Shown here piece by piece: positions 1-7,891 of a DNA stretch of 64,000 nucleotides. The stretch's first letter is position 1. Each line of letters opens with the position of its first letter. The notes beneath the pieces are model-generated. The model was not told where the DNA came from, ran no database searches, and saw only the letters and a program-made list of their open reading frames with translations. The DNA is from Sporosarcina sp. Marseille-Q4943 (GTDB lineage Bacteria; Bacillota; Bacilli; Bacillales_A; Planococcaceae), in assembly GCF_943736995.1 (NCBI RefSeq), contig NZ_CALSFT010000002.1, positions 868,001 to 932,000 of the forward strand, given 5' to 3'. The position numbers and the translations under genes are program-made.

Positions 1-486
1 CCGAAATTCATCGAATACTGGTCGGAAAAAATTCGCAGCACGTACGCTAGCATGAGCGATGCAGAACGTGAAAAGGCGTGCCTAGTCGTTTCGGCGCACT
101 CGCTTCCTGAAAAGATCAAGCAATTCGGAGATCCGTATCCGGAGCAATTGGATGAGACTGCGAAATTGATTGCGGAAGCGGCAGAAGTGAAACACTATGC
201 AGTCGGCTGGCAAAGTGAAGGGCAGACGGGCGAGCCATGGCTCGGACCAGACGTCCAAGATCTGACACGTGACTTGCATGAAAAAGAAGGCTATGAAACA
301 TTCGTCTATACGCCGGTCGGCTTCGTTTCGGACCATTTGGAAGTCCTTTACGACAACGACTACGAGTGTAAAGTCGTATGCGATGAAATCGGTGCATCTT
401 ATTACCGTCCGGCTATGCCGAATACGGACCCGCTATTCATCAGCTCAATGGCAGATGCAGTTCTTGACCAATTGAAAGAAGCCTAA
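1..486 (+). CDS. hemH: Ferrochelatase (coproporphyrin ferrochelatase), 5' end missing
   Basis: The frame is open from base 1, so the window begins inside the gene; 161 C-terminal residues are visible. Seen: the SAHSLPEK motif (the SAH-x-LP ferrochelatase signature with the metal-binding His) and the later GFVSDHLEVLYD motif with the conserved Glu. Family knowledge: inserts Fe2+ into coproporphyrin III in the Gram-positive haem pathway. It lies 21 bp upstream of hemY, matching the hemEHY operon of Bacillus; hemE would be just outside the window. Confidence 0.95.
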   Translation, partial: PKFIEYWSEKIRSTYASMSDAEREKACLVVSAHSLPEKIKQFGDPYPEQLDETAKLIAEAAEVKHYAVGWQSEGQTGEPWLGPDVQDLTRDLHEKEGYETFVYTPVGFVSDHLEVLYDNDYECKVVCDEIGASYYRPAMPNTDPLFISSMADAVLDQLKEA

Positions 487-507
487 TGGCAGCTAGGAAG
501 TGATGAC

Positions 508-1929
508 ATGAGTGAACAGAAGAAAAGGGTTGTCATCGTCGGTGGAGGGATCACCGGCCTTTCCGCAGCGTTCTATATGCAAAAAGCGGCACGTGAACAA
601 AACTTGCCGATTGAAGTGATGTTGATCGAAGCGACGAATCGGCTCGGCGGGAAAATCCAGACGGTCCGTCGTAACGGCTTTGTCATCGAACGGGGACCGG
701 ACAGTTTCCTCATCAGGAAAAAAAGCATGGATACGTTCGCGATAGATCTCGGCATTGGCGACGATCTTGTGCGCAATGCGACGGGACAAGCGTATATCCT
801 CGTGAATGGCCGGTTGCAACCGATTCCGGGTGGCTCCGTCATGGGCATTCCGACGAAGGTCGGCCCATTCTTGAAATCGGACCTGTTTTCATTAGCAGGC
901 AAACTGAGGGCGGCAGGGGATTTCGTCCTGCCGCGTTCAGGGGTTGAAGGGGACCAGTCACTCGGCCACTTCTTCCGCCGCCGATTCGGGACGGAAATCG
1001 TTGAAAATCTCATCGAGCCGCTATTATCGGGAGTGTATGCAGGCGATATCGACCATATGAGCTTGCAATCGACGTTTCCGCAATTTTACGAAGTCGAGAA
1101 GAAGCACCGCAGCCTCATTCTCGGCATGAAGAAGACGACGCCGAAGCAAGTGCCGCAGAAGAATGGACATGGTGCCTCCCAAAAAGGGGCGTTCCATTCA
1201 CTCCGGTACGGACTTGAATCGATCGTCGAAGCGTCGGAGCAGCAATTGGAACCTGGCACGGTGAGGAAAGGGATCCGCATCGATAGCATTTCCAAGCAGG
1301 GAATTCAAAACGTCCTGAAGCTGAACAACGGTGAAACGGTCATAGCCGATTCTGTCATCTTGACGACAGGTCATATGGCGGCAAGCCAACTATTCGCTTC
1401 CCACGGACTGCTCGAAGGGTTGAAGGAAATCCATACGACATCCGTCGCGACAGTCGCGCTCGCATTTCCGGAGGAGCATGTCGTCCAAGATATGGAAGGG
1501 ACCGGTTTCCTCGTCTCCCGGAGCAGCGATTACTCCATTACCGCATGCACATGGGTGTCTCGGAAATGGCCGACGTCGACGCCTGAAGGGAAAGTTCTAT
1601 TGCGTGCGTTTGTCGGACGGGTAGGGGAAGATGCGATCGTTGATTTGCCGGATGACGAAATCGAGCGGATCGTCCTCGAAGATCTCGGGAAGATTATTCC
1701 GATCAAAGGCAAACCGGACTTCACGGTCATTACGCGATTCAAGGACGACCGACCGCAATACCGGGTCGGCCACCGTCAACGGATCGATGCTGCCCGCGCA
1801 GAATTGAAAGAGGCTTTCCCGAACGTCAAACTGGCAGGCGCCTCTTATGACGGTGTCGGATTGCCCGACTGCGTCGATCAAGGTAAAGCGGCCGTGGAAG
1901 AAGTCATTGCTGATCTATTTACGAATTAA
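508..1929 (+). CDS. hemY: Coproporphyrinogen III / protoporphyrinogen oxidase
   Basis: 473 residues. The N terminus carries an FAD-binding dinucleotide motif (IVGGGITGLSAAF, about residues 10-22) followed by the ERGPDSF segment typical of HemY. The C-terminal AGASYDGVGLPDCVDQG segment is the usual end of the FAD domain. Length fits the family. In Firmicutes this FAD enzyme oxidises coproporphyrinogen III to coproporphyrin III, the substrate of the neighbouring HemH. The ATG at 508 has GGAAGTGATGAC upstream and follows hemH by 21 bp, so the two are co-transcribed. A strong terminator follows. Confidence 0.95.
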   Translation: MSEQKKRVVIVGGGITGLSAAFYMQKAAREQNLPIEVMLIEATNRLGGKIQTVRRNGFVIERGPDSFLIRKKSMDTFAIDLGIGDDLVRNATGQAYILVNGRLQPIPGGSVMGIPTKVGPFLKSDLFSLAGKLRAAGDFVLPRSGVEGDQSLGHFFRRRFGTEIVENLIEPLLSGVYAGDIDHMSLQSTFPQFYEVEKKHRSLILGMKKTTPKQVPQKNGHGASQKGAFHSLRYGLESIVEASEQQLEPGTVRKGIRIDSISKQGIQNVLKLNNGETVIADSVILTTGHMAASQLFASHGLLEGLKEIHTTSVATVALAFPEEHVVQDMEGTGFLVSRSSDYSITACTWVSRKWPTSTPEGKVLLRAFVGRVGEDAIVDLPDDEIERIVLEDLGKIIPIKGKPDFTVITRFKDDRPQYRVGHRQRIDAARAELKEAFPNVKLAGASYDGVGLPDCVDQGKAAVEEVIADLFTN

Positions 1930-1934
1930 ATCTT

Positions 1935-1959
1935 AAAGTCCGCTACCCGCGGACTTTTT
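1935..1959 (+). terminator. Rho-independent terminator after hemY
   Basis: AAAGTCCGC / GCGGACTTT forms a 9-bp stem with a 5-nt loop (TACCC) followed by a T run. It ends the hem operon. Confidence 0.9.
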
Positions 1960-1978
1960 CAATTGGAAGGAATTTTGT

Positions 1979-2833
1979 ATGAAAAAGATACTAGTAATCA
2001 TTAGTACAGCACTCCTATTGTCTGCTTGTTCCATCGGAAACGACTGGGACAATCCGATGCCGGAGGATGGGTTCCTAATCATCGGGCACCGCGGCGCTTC
2101 GGCATACGAACCGGAAAACACGATTCCTGCCTTTGAGCTTGCGGAAGACCTTAATGCGGATTACGTAGAGCTTGACGTCCATTTGACGAAGGACGGGGAA
2201 TTGATCGTCATGCATGACGATGACGTGAAGCGGACGACAGAAGCAGCCGGGAAGATAAAGGATTTCACATTGGCCGAACTGAAACTGCTGACCGCAGATG
2301 AGAAGAAAGGCGAGAAAATCGCCGTCAGCGGCAGAGACGAAGAAGCGTATGAAATCCCGACATTGCGGGAAGTGGTCGAACAGTTGAAAGGAGACCTCCG
2401 CTTTGTCATCGAGTTGAAAGATGCGGAGCAATACCCGGGCATCGAAGAAGAATTGGTCCGACTCATGAAGGAGCAGGGGTTGATCGGTATTGACGCCAAA
2501 GGGTATCCGAAAGCGGTCATCCTCTCATTCGACAAGAAGGCGTTGAAGCAAGTGCATAAGATCGCCCCTGAGATTCCGTTGATTCAATTGATCTCCTTCG
2601 ACGAAGGGGAGGAAGCGGAACTAACGAAGAAGGAATTGAAGGATATTCTATCGTACGCTTCAGGCATCAACGTGAGCTACGAAGCATTGACGCCTCCTTT
2701 CGTCAATTCGATGCACGACGAGGGTCTCGCGGTATATGCCTACACGGTGAATGACGCCGAAGCCGCCTTGCGGTTGAAAGCGATGGGCGTCAACGGCATC
2801 GCTACGGATGAACCCGACTTATTGGGTGAATGA
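1979..2833 (+). CDS. Glycerophosphodiester phosphodiesterase, lipoprotein
   Basis: 284 residues. It starts with a lipoprotein signal peptide (hydrophobic stretch ending in the lipobox LLSAC, Cys about residue 16), so it is probably anchored on the outer face of the membrane. The catalytic GDPD motifs are present: GHRGASAYEPENT (about residues 37-49), ELDVHLTKDG with the metal-binding Glu/Asp (about 64-73), and MHDD. Family role: hydrolyses glycerophosphodiesters to glycerol 3-phosphate and an alcohol. The ATG has GGAAGG upstream. It is a single gene between terminators. Confidence 0.9.
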   Translation: MKKILVIISTALLLSACSIGNDWDNPMPEDGFLIIGHRGASAYEPENTIPAFELAEDLNADYVELDVHLTKDGELIVMHDDDVKRTTEAAGKIKDFTLAELKLLTADEKKGEKIAVSGRDEEAYEIPTLREVVEQLKGDLRFVIELKDAEQYPGIEEELVRLMKEQGLIGIDAKGYPKAVILSFDKKALKQVHKIAPEIPLIQLISFDEGEEAELTKKELKDILSYASGINVSYEALTPPFVNSMHDEGLAVYAYTVNDAEAALRLKAMGVNGIATDEPDLLGE

Positions 2834-2835
2834 AA

Positions 2836-2862
2836 ACAGCTGAGATATTGCATCTCAGCTGT
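2836..2862 (+). repeat. Hairpin, near-copy of the terminator stem at 3063
   Basis: ACAGCTGAGAT / ATCTCAGCTGT is an 11-bp perfect stem with loop ATTGC, 2 bp after the GDPD gene. It lacks a T run. The core AGCTGAGAT-ATTG-ATCTCAGCT recurs at about 3063-3085, there followed by TTTTT. Confidence 0.7.
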
Positions 2863-3062
2863 CAGCCTGTTGACAAACGCTCGCATCCGTTGTTGCTCGT
2901 GTCGCTCGTCCGCTCATGAACTTCAGTTCTATTCGCGTCTTCGCTCCACTACGCGCCTAGGCTGACAAGCGTTTTCAATCAGGCTGAGGATATGCCTGGT
3001 TATTATGTCTTCCCTAAAATTGAGTGTAGACAAAGTCAAAAAACGACTTTGTCTACATTCTG
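2863..3062. other. Non-coding segment between two copies of the same hairpin
   Basis: No convincing gene is visible. The segment holds a further perfect hairpin, TGTAGACAAAGTC / GACTTTGTCTACA (3025-3037 with 3045-3057, 7-nt loop). It is bounded on both sides by the AGCTGAGAT-type hairpin, so it may be an insertion that duplicated or split the GDPD terminator. Confidence 0.4.
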
Positions 3063-3090
3063 AGCTGAGATATTGTATCTCAGCTTTTTG
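3063..3090 (+). terminator. Terminator, second copy of the AGCTGAGAT hairpin
   Basis: AGCTGAGAT / ATCTCAGCT stem with loop ATTGT, then TTTTTGC. This is the functional-looking copy of the hairpin at 2836. It faces the yhfH array, whose last gene ends at 3094 on the other strand. Confidence 0.75.
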
Positions 3091-3093
3091 CTT

Positions 3094-3219
3094 TTATAGG
3101 ATGTTGCATTCATCACATTTATTGCTGTAGCATTCGTGCTGTTCCTCGATCTCTTTTCCACATTCGGCACAGGTTTTAGCAGGCAGGTTCTTGAAAAACT
3201 CAATGACATTCTCTAGCAT
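3094..3219 (-). CDS. yhfH: YhfH-family small Cys-rich protein, copy A
   Basis: 41 residues. Reads MLENVIEFFKNLP, then C17-x2-C20 and C30-x4-C35-x2-C38, a likely treble-Cys/zinc-ribbon-like pattern containing EEQHECYSNKCDEC. An AGGAGGG ribosome site precedes the ATG by 6-7 bp. This is the most promoter-distal of four tandem copies spaced exactly 205 bp apart; it differs from copy B mainly in the last residue (Leu instead of Ile). The match to the Bacillus YhfH family is by recognition; its function is not known to me. Confidence 0.8.
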   Translation of the reverse strand: MLENVIEFFKNLPAKTCAECGKEIEEQHECYSNKCDECNIL

Positions 3220-3298
3220 CGGTGTTCCCTCCTGTTCTATTTGTACTAATACTAAATGGGCGATAGTCTATTGTGATATAACAGTGATGGCAAAAAAA

Positions 3299-3424
3299 TT
3301 AGATGATGTTACACTCATCACATTTATTGCTGTAGCATTCGTGCTGTTCCTCGATTTCTTTTCCGCATTCGGCACAGGTTTTTGCAGGTAGGTTCTTAAA
3401 AAACTCAATGACATTCTCCAGCAT
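3299..3424 (-). CDS. yhfH: YhfH-family small Cys-rich protein, copy B
   Basis: 41 residues with the same Cys framework as copy A (CAEC, ECYSNKCDEC) and the same AGGAGGG leader. The start is exactly 205 bp from those of copies A and C. The stretch between copies B and C is nearly identical to that between A and B, so duplication was recent and includes the leader region, in which TTGCCA-N17-TAGACT may act as a weak promoter for each copy. Confidence 0.8.
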   Translation of the reverse strand: MLENVIEFFKNLPAKTCAECGKEIEEQHECYSNKCDECNII

Positions 3425-3503
3425 TGGTGTTCCCTCCTGTTCTATTTGTACTAATACTAAATGGGCGATAGTCTATTGTGATATAACAGTGATGGCAAAA
3501 AAA

Positions 3504-3629
3504 TTAGATGATGTTACACTCATCACATTTATTGCTATAGCATTCATGCTGTTCCTCAATCTCTTTTCCACATTGGGCACATGTTTTTGCAGGCAGGTTC
3601 TTAAAAAACTCAATGACATTCTCCAGCAT
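3504..3629 (-). CDS. yhfH: YhfH-family small Cys-rich protein, copy C
   Basis: 41 residues, same framework, with Gln at position 19 (CAQC) where A and B have Glu. The ribosome site is AGGAGGG. Its upstream spacer toward copy D is slightly more diverged than the A/B and B/C spacers, consistent with successive duplication. Confidence 0.8.
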   Translation of the reverse strand: MLENVIEFFKNLPAKTCAQCGKEIEEQHECYSNKCDECNII

Positions 3630-3708
3630 CGTGTTCCCTCCTGTTCTAATTGTACTAATACTAACTGGGCAAATAGTCTATTGTAATATAACAGCAATGG
3701 TAAAAAAA

Positions 3709-3834
3709 TTAGACGATGTTACACTCGTCACATTTATTACTATAGCATTCATGCTGTTCTTCGATTTTCTCTCCACAAACGTCACAGGCTTTGGCAGGCA
3801 GGTTTCTGAAAAACTCTACGATACTCTCGACCAT
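3709..3834 (-). CDS. yhfH: YhfH-family small Cys-rich protein, copy D (promoter-proximal, most diverged)
   Basis: 41 residues starting MVESIVEFFRNLPAKACDVC and ending in the same EEQHECYSNKCDEC block. It keeps all five Cys but differs from A-C at about ten positions. The ATG at 3834 aligns with the other copies and has AGGAGG 8 bp upstream; a second in-line ATG at 3839 is out of frame. It follows a consensus-like promoter at 3878-3907, so D is probably the ancestral copy. lplJ is divergent, the same neighbourhood (yhfH near lplJ/yhfJ) as in B. subtilis. Confidence 0.8.
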   Translation of the reverse strand: MVESIVEFFRNLPAKACDVCGEKIEEQHECYSNKCDECNIV

Positions 3835-3877
3835 TTCATCATCCTCCTATTGTTCTATAACTAAATTTGTTAGAATG

Positions 3878-3907
3878 ATTGTATTATAACAGCTAATCAA
3901 ATGTCAA
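3878..3907 (-). promoter_or_regulatory. SigA-type promoter for the yhfH array
   Basis: On the minus strand: TTGACA (3902-3907), 18-bp spacer, TACAAT (3878-3883). It lies about 45 bp upstream of copy D. Confidence 0.7.
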
Positions 3908-3968
3908 CACTTTTCTGTTCATTTCGGATAAAATAGAAATGAATTCATTTACATAGGGAGCGATTATT

Positions 3969-4961
3969 GTGTATTTCGTTGATAATAAAGGCATTACAGA
4001 TCCAAGGATCAACCTTGCGATCGAGGAGTATGTATTGAGAAATATGGACGTCGACAAAGATCCCTTTCTGCTGTTCTATATCAACGAACCGTCGATCATT
4101 ATCGGCAAGAACCAAAATACGGTTGAAGAGATCAATACCGAGTACGTCGATGCGAACGGCATCCACGTCGTCCGCAGGCTTTCAGGCGGAGGCGCAGTTT
4201 ATCATGACTTAGGGAACCTCAATTTCAGCTTCATAACGAAAGATGATGGGGAATCGTTCCGCAACTTCAAGAAGTTCACCGAGCCGGTCATCAAGGCGTT
4301 GGCGGAAATGGGTGTCAAAGCCGAATTGCTCGGGCGCAACGACATTCTCGTCGAAGGGCGAAAAATTTCGGGCAACGCGCAATTTGCAACGCAAGGCCGC
4401 ATGTTCACCCACGGGACGTTAATGTTCGATACGGAAATCGAGCGTGTTGTGTCTGCTTTAAAAGTGAAGAAGGACAAGATTGAATCGAAGGGAATCAAAT
4501 CGATCCGCAGCCGTGTCGCGAACATTTCGGAATTCATCAAAGAGCCGATGACGATTGAACAATTCCGAATGGAAATTCTGAAGTCGATTTTCGAAGGCGA
4601 AGAGAATATCCAGTATTGGGAACTGACCGACGAGGACTGGGACAACATCCGTGCATTGTCAGCAGAACGTTACGGAAACTGGGACTGGAACTACGGCAAA
4701 TCCCCGAAATTCAATATGCAGCATTCCCATCGCTTCCCAGTCGGCGGCATTGATGTACGGCTGCAAGTCGAAAAAGGGAAAATTGATGACGTCAGCATTT
4801 ACGGTGACTTTTTCGGTGTCGGCGATGTGGCGGTCGTCGAAGACAGTCTCAAGGACGTTCAATACGATCGCGAATCCATCACGAAAGCACTCGACGCAGT
4901 CGATATCCCGACGCTGCTGGGCGGCATTACGAAAGAGGAATTCATTAATTTAATCTATTGA
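3969..4961 (+). CDS. lplJ: Lipoate-protein ligase
   Basis: 330 residues from a GTG start with AGGGAGCG upstream; the N terminus (MYFVDNKGITDPRINLAIEE) is the family's usual one. Seen: KNQNTVEEIN, the RRLSGGGAVYHDLGN lipoate/adenylate-binding motif (about residues 73-87) and GRNDILVEGRKISGNAQ (about 121-137). It activates lipoate with ATP and attaches it to lipoyl domains of 2-oxoacid dehydrogenases and GcvH. Length and the C-terminal accessory domain fit LplA/LplJ. Together with yhfH and lcfB it preserves the B. subtilis yhf gene order. Confidence 0.93.
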   Translation: MYFVDNKGITDPRINLAIEEYVLRNMDVDKDPFLLFYINEPSIIIGKNQNTVEEINTEYVDANGIHVVRRLSGGGAVYHDLGNLNFSFITKDDGESFRNFKKFTEPVIKALAEMGVKAELLGRNDILVEGRKISGNAQFATQGRMFTHGTLMFDTEIERVVSALKVKKDKIESKGIKSIRSRVANISEFIKEPMTIEQFRMEILKSIFEGEENIQYWELTDEDWDNIRALSAERYGNWDWNYGKSPKFNMQHSHRFPVGGIDVRLQVEKGKIDDVSIYGDFFGVGDVAVVEDSLKDVQYDRESITKALDAVDIPTLLGGITKEEFINLIY

Positions 4962-4965
4962 GTTG

Positions 4966-4991
4966 AAAACCGGTGCATAGCCGGTTTTTTC
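4966..4991 (+). terminator. Terminator after lplJ
   Basis: AAAACCGG / CCGGTTTT, 7-nt loop, followed by TTCTTTT. Confidence 0.85.
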
Positions 4992-5082
4992 TTTTGTCGT
5001 ATTATATGCAGGAAAGGTTGGGGGAGTGTAGTTAATGAAATGGGTCTGTCGAATTGATTGGCATTGCCATTTAATGGGCGAG

Positions 5083-5308
5083 CGGTGATAAAGTGTGCCT
5101 AAGCGGTGATAAAGTCTGTCTGAACGGTGATAAACTGCTTTTGAGCGGTGATAAACTCCGCCTAAGCGGTGATAAATTCGAGAGTCGGTGGTAACAGGCG
5201 GAGAATCGGTGGTAAAGTCCCCCGAGTCGGTGGTAACGCGACGAGCAGCGGTGGTAATGCGTCGAAAATCGGTGATAACCCCCACCAAGTCGGTGATAAC
5301 CCTTTTTC
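5083..5308. repeat. Phased short-repeat array 1 (core CGGTGRTAA, 21-bp period, 11 units)
   Basis: Core CGGTG(A/G)TAA starts at 5083, 5104, 5125, 5146, 5167, 5186, 5207, 5228, 5249, 5270 and 5291. Every step is 21 bp except one of 19 (5167 to 5186). The roughly 12 nt between cores are not conserved. Units 1-5 and 10-11 have CGGTGATAA; units 6-9 have CGGTGGTAA. It fills the gap between lplJ and the response-regulator gene. The rest of 4992-5386 holds no gene I can support. Confidence 0.9.
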
Positions 5309-5386
5309 AAGCAATTCCCAGTGCCTCCCGAGCGTCTATTCCATTTTTGCGATATAATAGTTGGAATAACGAAGGGGGAATTTGCG

Positions 5387-6091
5387 ATGAGGAACCATCG
5401 TATCTTCATTGTTGAGGACGATAAAAAAATTGCGCGGCTGCTCGCGGATACGTTGCGCAAGTATCAATATGATGTCGCGATCGTGGAGGATTTTGATAAT
5501 GTGGAGGCGGAATGTACGGCGTTCGATCCGCATTTGATCCTGCTCGACATCAATCTGCCTTCCTATGACGGCTATTATTGGTGCAGGCAGCTGCGGCAGA
5601 CGACGACGTGCCCGATCATTTTCATCTCGGCGCGGTCAGGCGATATGGACCAAGTGTTTGCGCTCGAGAACGGAGGGGATGATTTCATAACGAAACCTTT
5701 CCATTACGAGATCGTCCTTGCGAAGATCAGAAGCCATTTGAGAAGGGCGTTCGGGGAATATGCGCCGAGCCAAGGAGAGCGCACGGTGAAGCTCGGTTCG
5801 CTCGAGCTGTTCATCGAACGAATGGAGCTCCATTTGCGTGATGAGGAAATTCCGCTACAGAAAAAGGAGTGTGTCATCCTTGAGCTGTTAATGGATGCAT
5901 CGCCGAAAGTCGTGTCGCGGGAGACGCTGCTCGAGGAATTATGGGACGACCAGTCGTTTGTCGATGAAAACACGCTCAATGTGAATATGACGCGCGTGCG
6001 GAAAAAACTTGCGGATTACGACGTACAATCGGTCATCGAGACGGTCCGCGGGTTAGGCTACCGTTTCCTGCTCGCGCCGGAGGAATCATGA
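5387..6091 (+). CDS. OmpR-family response regulator (BceR-like)
   Basis: 234 residues from the ATG at 5387, which has GGGGG upstream and begins MRNHRIFIVEDDKK; an ATG at 5321 would add 22 residues with no ribosome site. Receiver domain about residues 1-115: acidic pair EDD, phosphoacceptor Asp in LILLDINLPSYDG, Lys in FITKPF. Winged-helix DNA-binding domain about 135-230 (RVRKKLADYD ... VIETVRGLGYRF). The stop overlaps the kinase start (ATGA). Context with a BceAB-type transporter suggests control of cationic-peptide resistance. Confidence 0.9.
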   Translation: MRNHRIFIVEDDKKIARLLADTLRKYQYDVAIVEDFDNVEAECTAFDPHLILLDINLPSYDGYYWCRQLRQTTTCPIIFISARSGDMDQVFALENGGDDFITKPFHYEIVLAKIRSHLRRAFGEYAPSQGERTVKLGSLELFIERMELHLRDEEIPLQKKECVILELLMDASPKVVSRETLLEELWDDQSFVDENTLNVNMTRVRKKLADYDVQSVIETVRGLGYRFLLAPEES

Positions 6092-7137
6092 AGCAGATTG
6101 TTTTATTCCTAAAGGAGCATTTATCATGGATCATCTTCGAGATGCTCCTCGTGGCGTTCATTCTCGTCTTGTATTGGCTGGATGGCTTCCGGGGGGTTAA
6201 CACGGCGATTTACTCAATCATTATGAGTTTGCTGCTGACGGGAGGCTTCCTCGTTGGGAAATTCATTACCCGGCGATCGTATTACGAAGCAATCCTCCGC
6301 AAGCCGGAGAAGATGGAAGATGCGCTCATCCGAAAAGTGCTGACGACCGAACAACTCCAATCGGCGAAGTTCATGCGCGATTTGTATGGGCTGTATCAAG
6401 CTGAAGTGCAATCATTATACGCATCTCAGCATCGACAGCTACAATTCGTAAATCAATGGGTGCACCAGATGAAAACTCCGATTTCCGTAATCAACTTGCT
6501 GCTCCAAGAAGATGGCGAGCTGGACAAGCGGAGCATTAGCGAAGAAATGGATAAAATCCAGCGAGGACTCGATATCGTGCTCCTTAATGCGCGGCTTGAA
6601 ACGTTTGAGGAAGACATGCAGATTGAAAGGGTCGTATTAAAGACGCTCATCCAGCAGGTAGTAACCGACCATAAGCGTCTGTTCATAACAAATGGCGTGT
6701 TTCCGGTCATTTCAATTGATGAGTCGCTAGTCGTCGCGACGGATCCAAAATGGATGAAACTCGCCATCGGACAGTTCATTACGAATGCTGTGAAATATAC
6801 GTTTGAAAAAGGGAAACGCCTTTATTTGTCAGCGAGACAGACCGCTATAGGCTTCGAGCTTACAATTCGCGATGAAGGAGTCGGCATTCCGGCATCCGAC
6901 CTGAAGCGTGTAACGAAGGCGTTCTTTACGGGCGAAAATGGCCGGCTGACCGGTGAATCGACAGGAATGGGGCTGTACATCGCCGATGAGGTCTGTTTGA
7001 AGCTCGGCCATCCATTGACGATTGAATCCGAAGTGGGGCAAGGGACTTCCGTCAAGATACTATTTACAAATGGAGAGATAGGTGAAGCGGATGAAGAACT
7101 CAATCGTGGAATTGGAGCAAGTGACGAAGATCTATGA
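6088..7137 (+). CDS. Sensor histidine kinase, intramembrane-sensing (BceS-like)
   Basis: 349 residues. Two N-terminal membrane segments (about 12-30 and 37-58) are separated by only a few residues, so there is almost no extracellular sensor. H-box NQWVHQMKTPIS (His about 129), N-box FITNAVKYTF, G1 DEGVGIPASDL and G2 STGMGLYIADE are intact. In this family the kinase senses its partner transporter rather than the peptide itself. The start overlaps the regulator stop; the end overlaps the next gene by about 50 bp, so the module is translationally coupled. Confidence 0.9.
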   Translation: MKQIVLFLKEHLSWIIFEMLLVAFILVLYWLDGFRGVNTAIYSIIMSLLLTGGFLVGKFITRRSYYEAILRKPEKMEDALIRKVLTTEQLQSAKFMRDLYGLYQAEVQSLYASQHRQLQFVNQWVHQMKTPISVINLLLQEDGELDKRSISEEMDKIQRGLDIVLLNARLETFEEDMQIERVVLKTLIQQVVTDHKRLFITNGVFPVISIDESLVVATDPKWMKLAIGQFITNAVKYTFEKGKRLYLSARQTAIGFELTIRDEGVGIPASDLKRVTKAFFTGENGRLTGESTGMGLYIADEVCLKLGHPLTIESEVGQGTSVKILFTNGEIGEADEELNRGIGASDEDL

Positions 7138-7861
7138 AGGGAAAGTGATGCACCGCGCGTTGAACCGTCTTGACTTCGAGGCGGACGCCGGGGAGTTCAT
7201 TGCGATCATGGGACCTTCGGGGAGCGGAAAGACGACGTTGTTGAACATCATTTCGACGATCGACATGCCAACGTACGGGCGTGTCACGATTGACGGCATC
7301 GAGCCCGAAGCGTTGAATTCGAATGAGCTGGCGCTGTTCAGGCGGCACAACTTCGGCTTCGTCTTCCAGGACATCAATCTGCTCAAAAGTTTGACGGTGG
7401 AAGAGAATATCGTCCTTCCTCTCACATTGGACGGATTGCCGATCATGGAGATGCAAAAACGGGTCGACCGGCTGGCGGAGCAATTGAGCCTGAAGGGAAT
7501 CCTCAATCGGCGTCCGGATGAGCTATCGGGCGGGCAGGCGCAAAGGACCGCTGTCGGACGGGCGCTGATTCATAAGCCGAAGCTTATTTTAGCGGATGAA
7601 CCGACAGGGAATCTCGACTCGAAATCGGCAAAAGAAGTCCTTGAATTGCTCAGCCTTGTCAATGAAACCGAGCGGACGACGATCATCATGGTGACGCATG
7701 ATCCGATTGCGGCAAGCTATTGCGACCGCGTGCTGTTCATCAAGGACGGCGAATTTTTCAATGAAATCTACAAGGACGAGCGGCGTCAGACGTTTTTCCA
7801 GCGGATTTTGAATGTGCTCAGTTTACTTGGAGGGAATGTCCATGACTTGCGGATGTTGTAA
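7091..7861 (+). CDS. ABC transporter ATP-binding protein (BceA-like)
   Basis: About 256 residues from the ATG at 7091 (AGGTGAAG upstream); a GTG at 7082 is an alternative adding three residues. Walker A GPSGSGKTT (about 38-46), signature LSGGQAQR, Walker B LILADEPTGNLD, H-loop VTHD. It belongs to the MacB/LolD-like subfamily paired with FtsX-type permeases. The N terminus lies within the 3' end of the kinase gene. Confidence 0.92.
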   Translation: MKNSIVELEQVTKIYEGKVMHRALNRLDFEADAGEFIAIMGPSGSGKTTLLNIISTIDMPTYGRVTIDGIEPEALNSNELALFRRHNFGFVFQDINLLKSLTVEENIVLPLTLDGLPIMEMQKRVDRLAEQLSLKGILNRRPDELSGGQAQRTAVGRALIHKPKLILADEPTGNLDSKSAKEVLELLSLVNETERTTIIMVTHDPIAASYCDRVLFIKDGEFFNEIYKDERRQTFFQRILNVLSLLGGNVHDLRML

Positions 7862-7891
7862 GACGGACAGCCGAATAGGGAGGATTGCTTC

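Larger units (their letters stand above)
3094..3838 (-). repeat. Four tandem 205-bp gene-containing repeats
   Basis: Start codons lie at 3219, 3424, 3629 and 3834, spacing exactly 205 bp. Each unit holds one 126-bp yhfH gene plus its leader with the AGGAGG site. Units A-C are nearly identical; D is clearly diverged. Confidence 0.9.

Noticed and set aside
2863..3062. A small gene between the two AGCTGAGAT hairpins
   Set aside because: No ORF with a ribosome site and no coding periodicity could be seen on either strand.
3191..3864. Plus-strand ORFs with repeated CTNTKWAIVYCDITV-like text in the yhfH region
   Set aside because: They are antisense to the four yhfH genes and repeat only because the DNA repeats; no ribosome sites.
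5071..5460. Minus-strand ORF with YHR heptapeptide repeats across array 1
   Set aside because: It exists only because the 21-bp repeat period is a multiple of three; there is no ribosome site and it runs antisense into the response-regulator gene.
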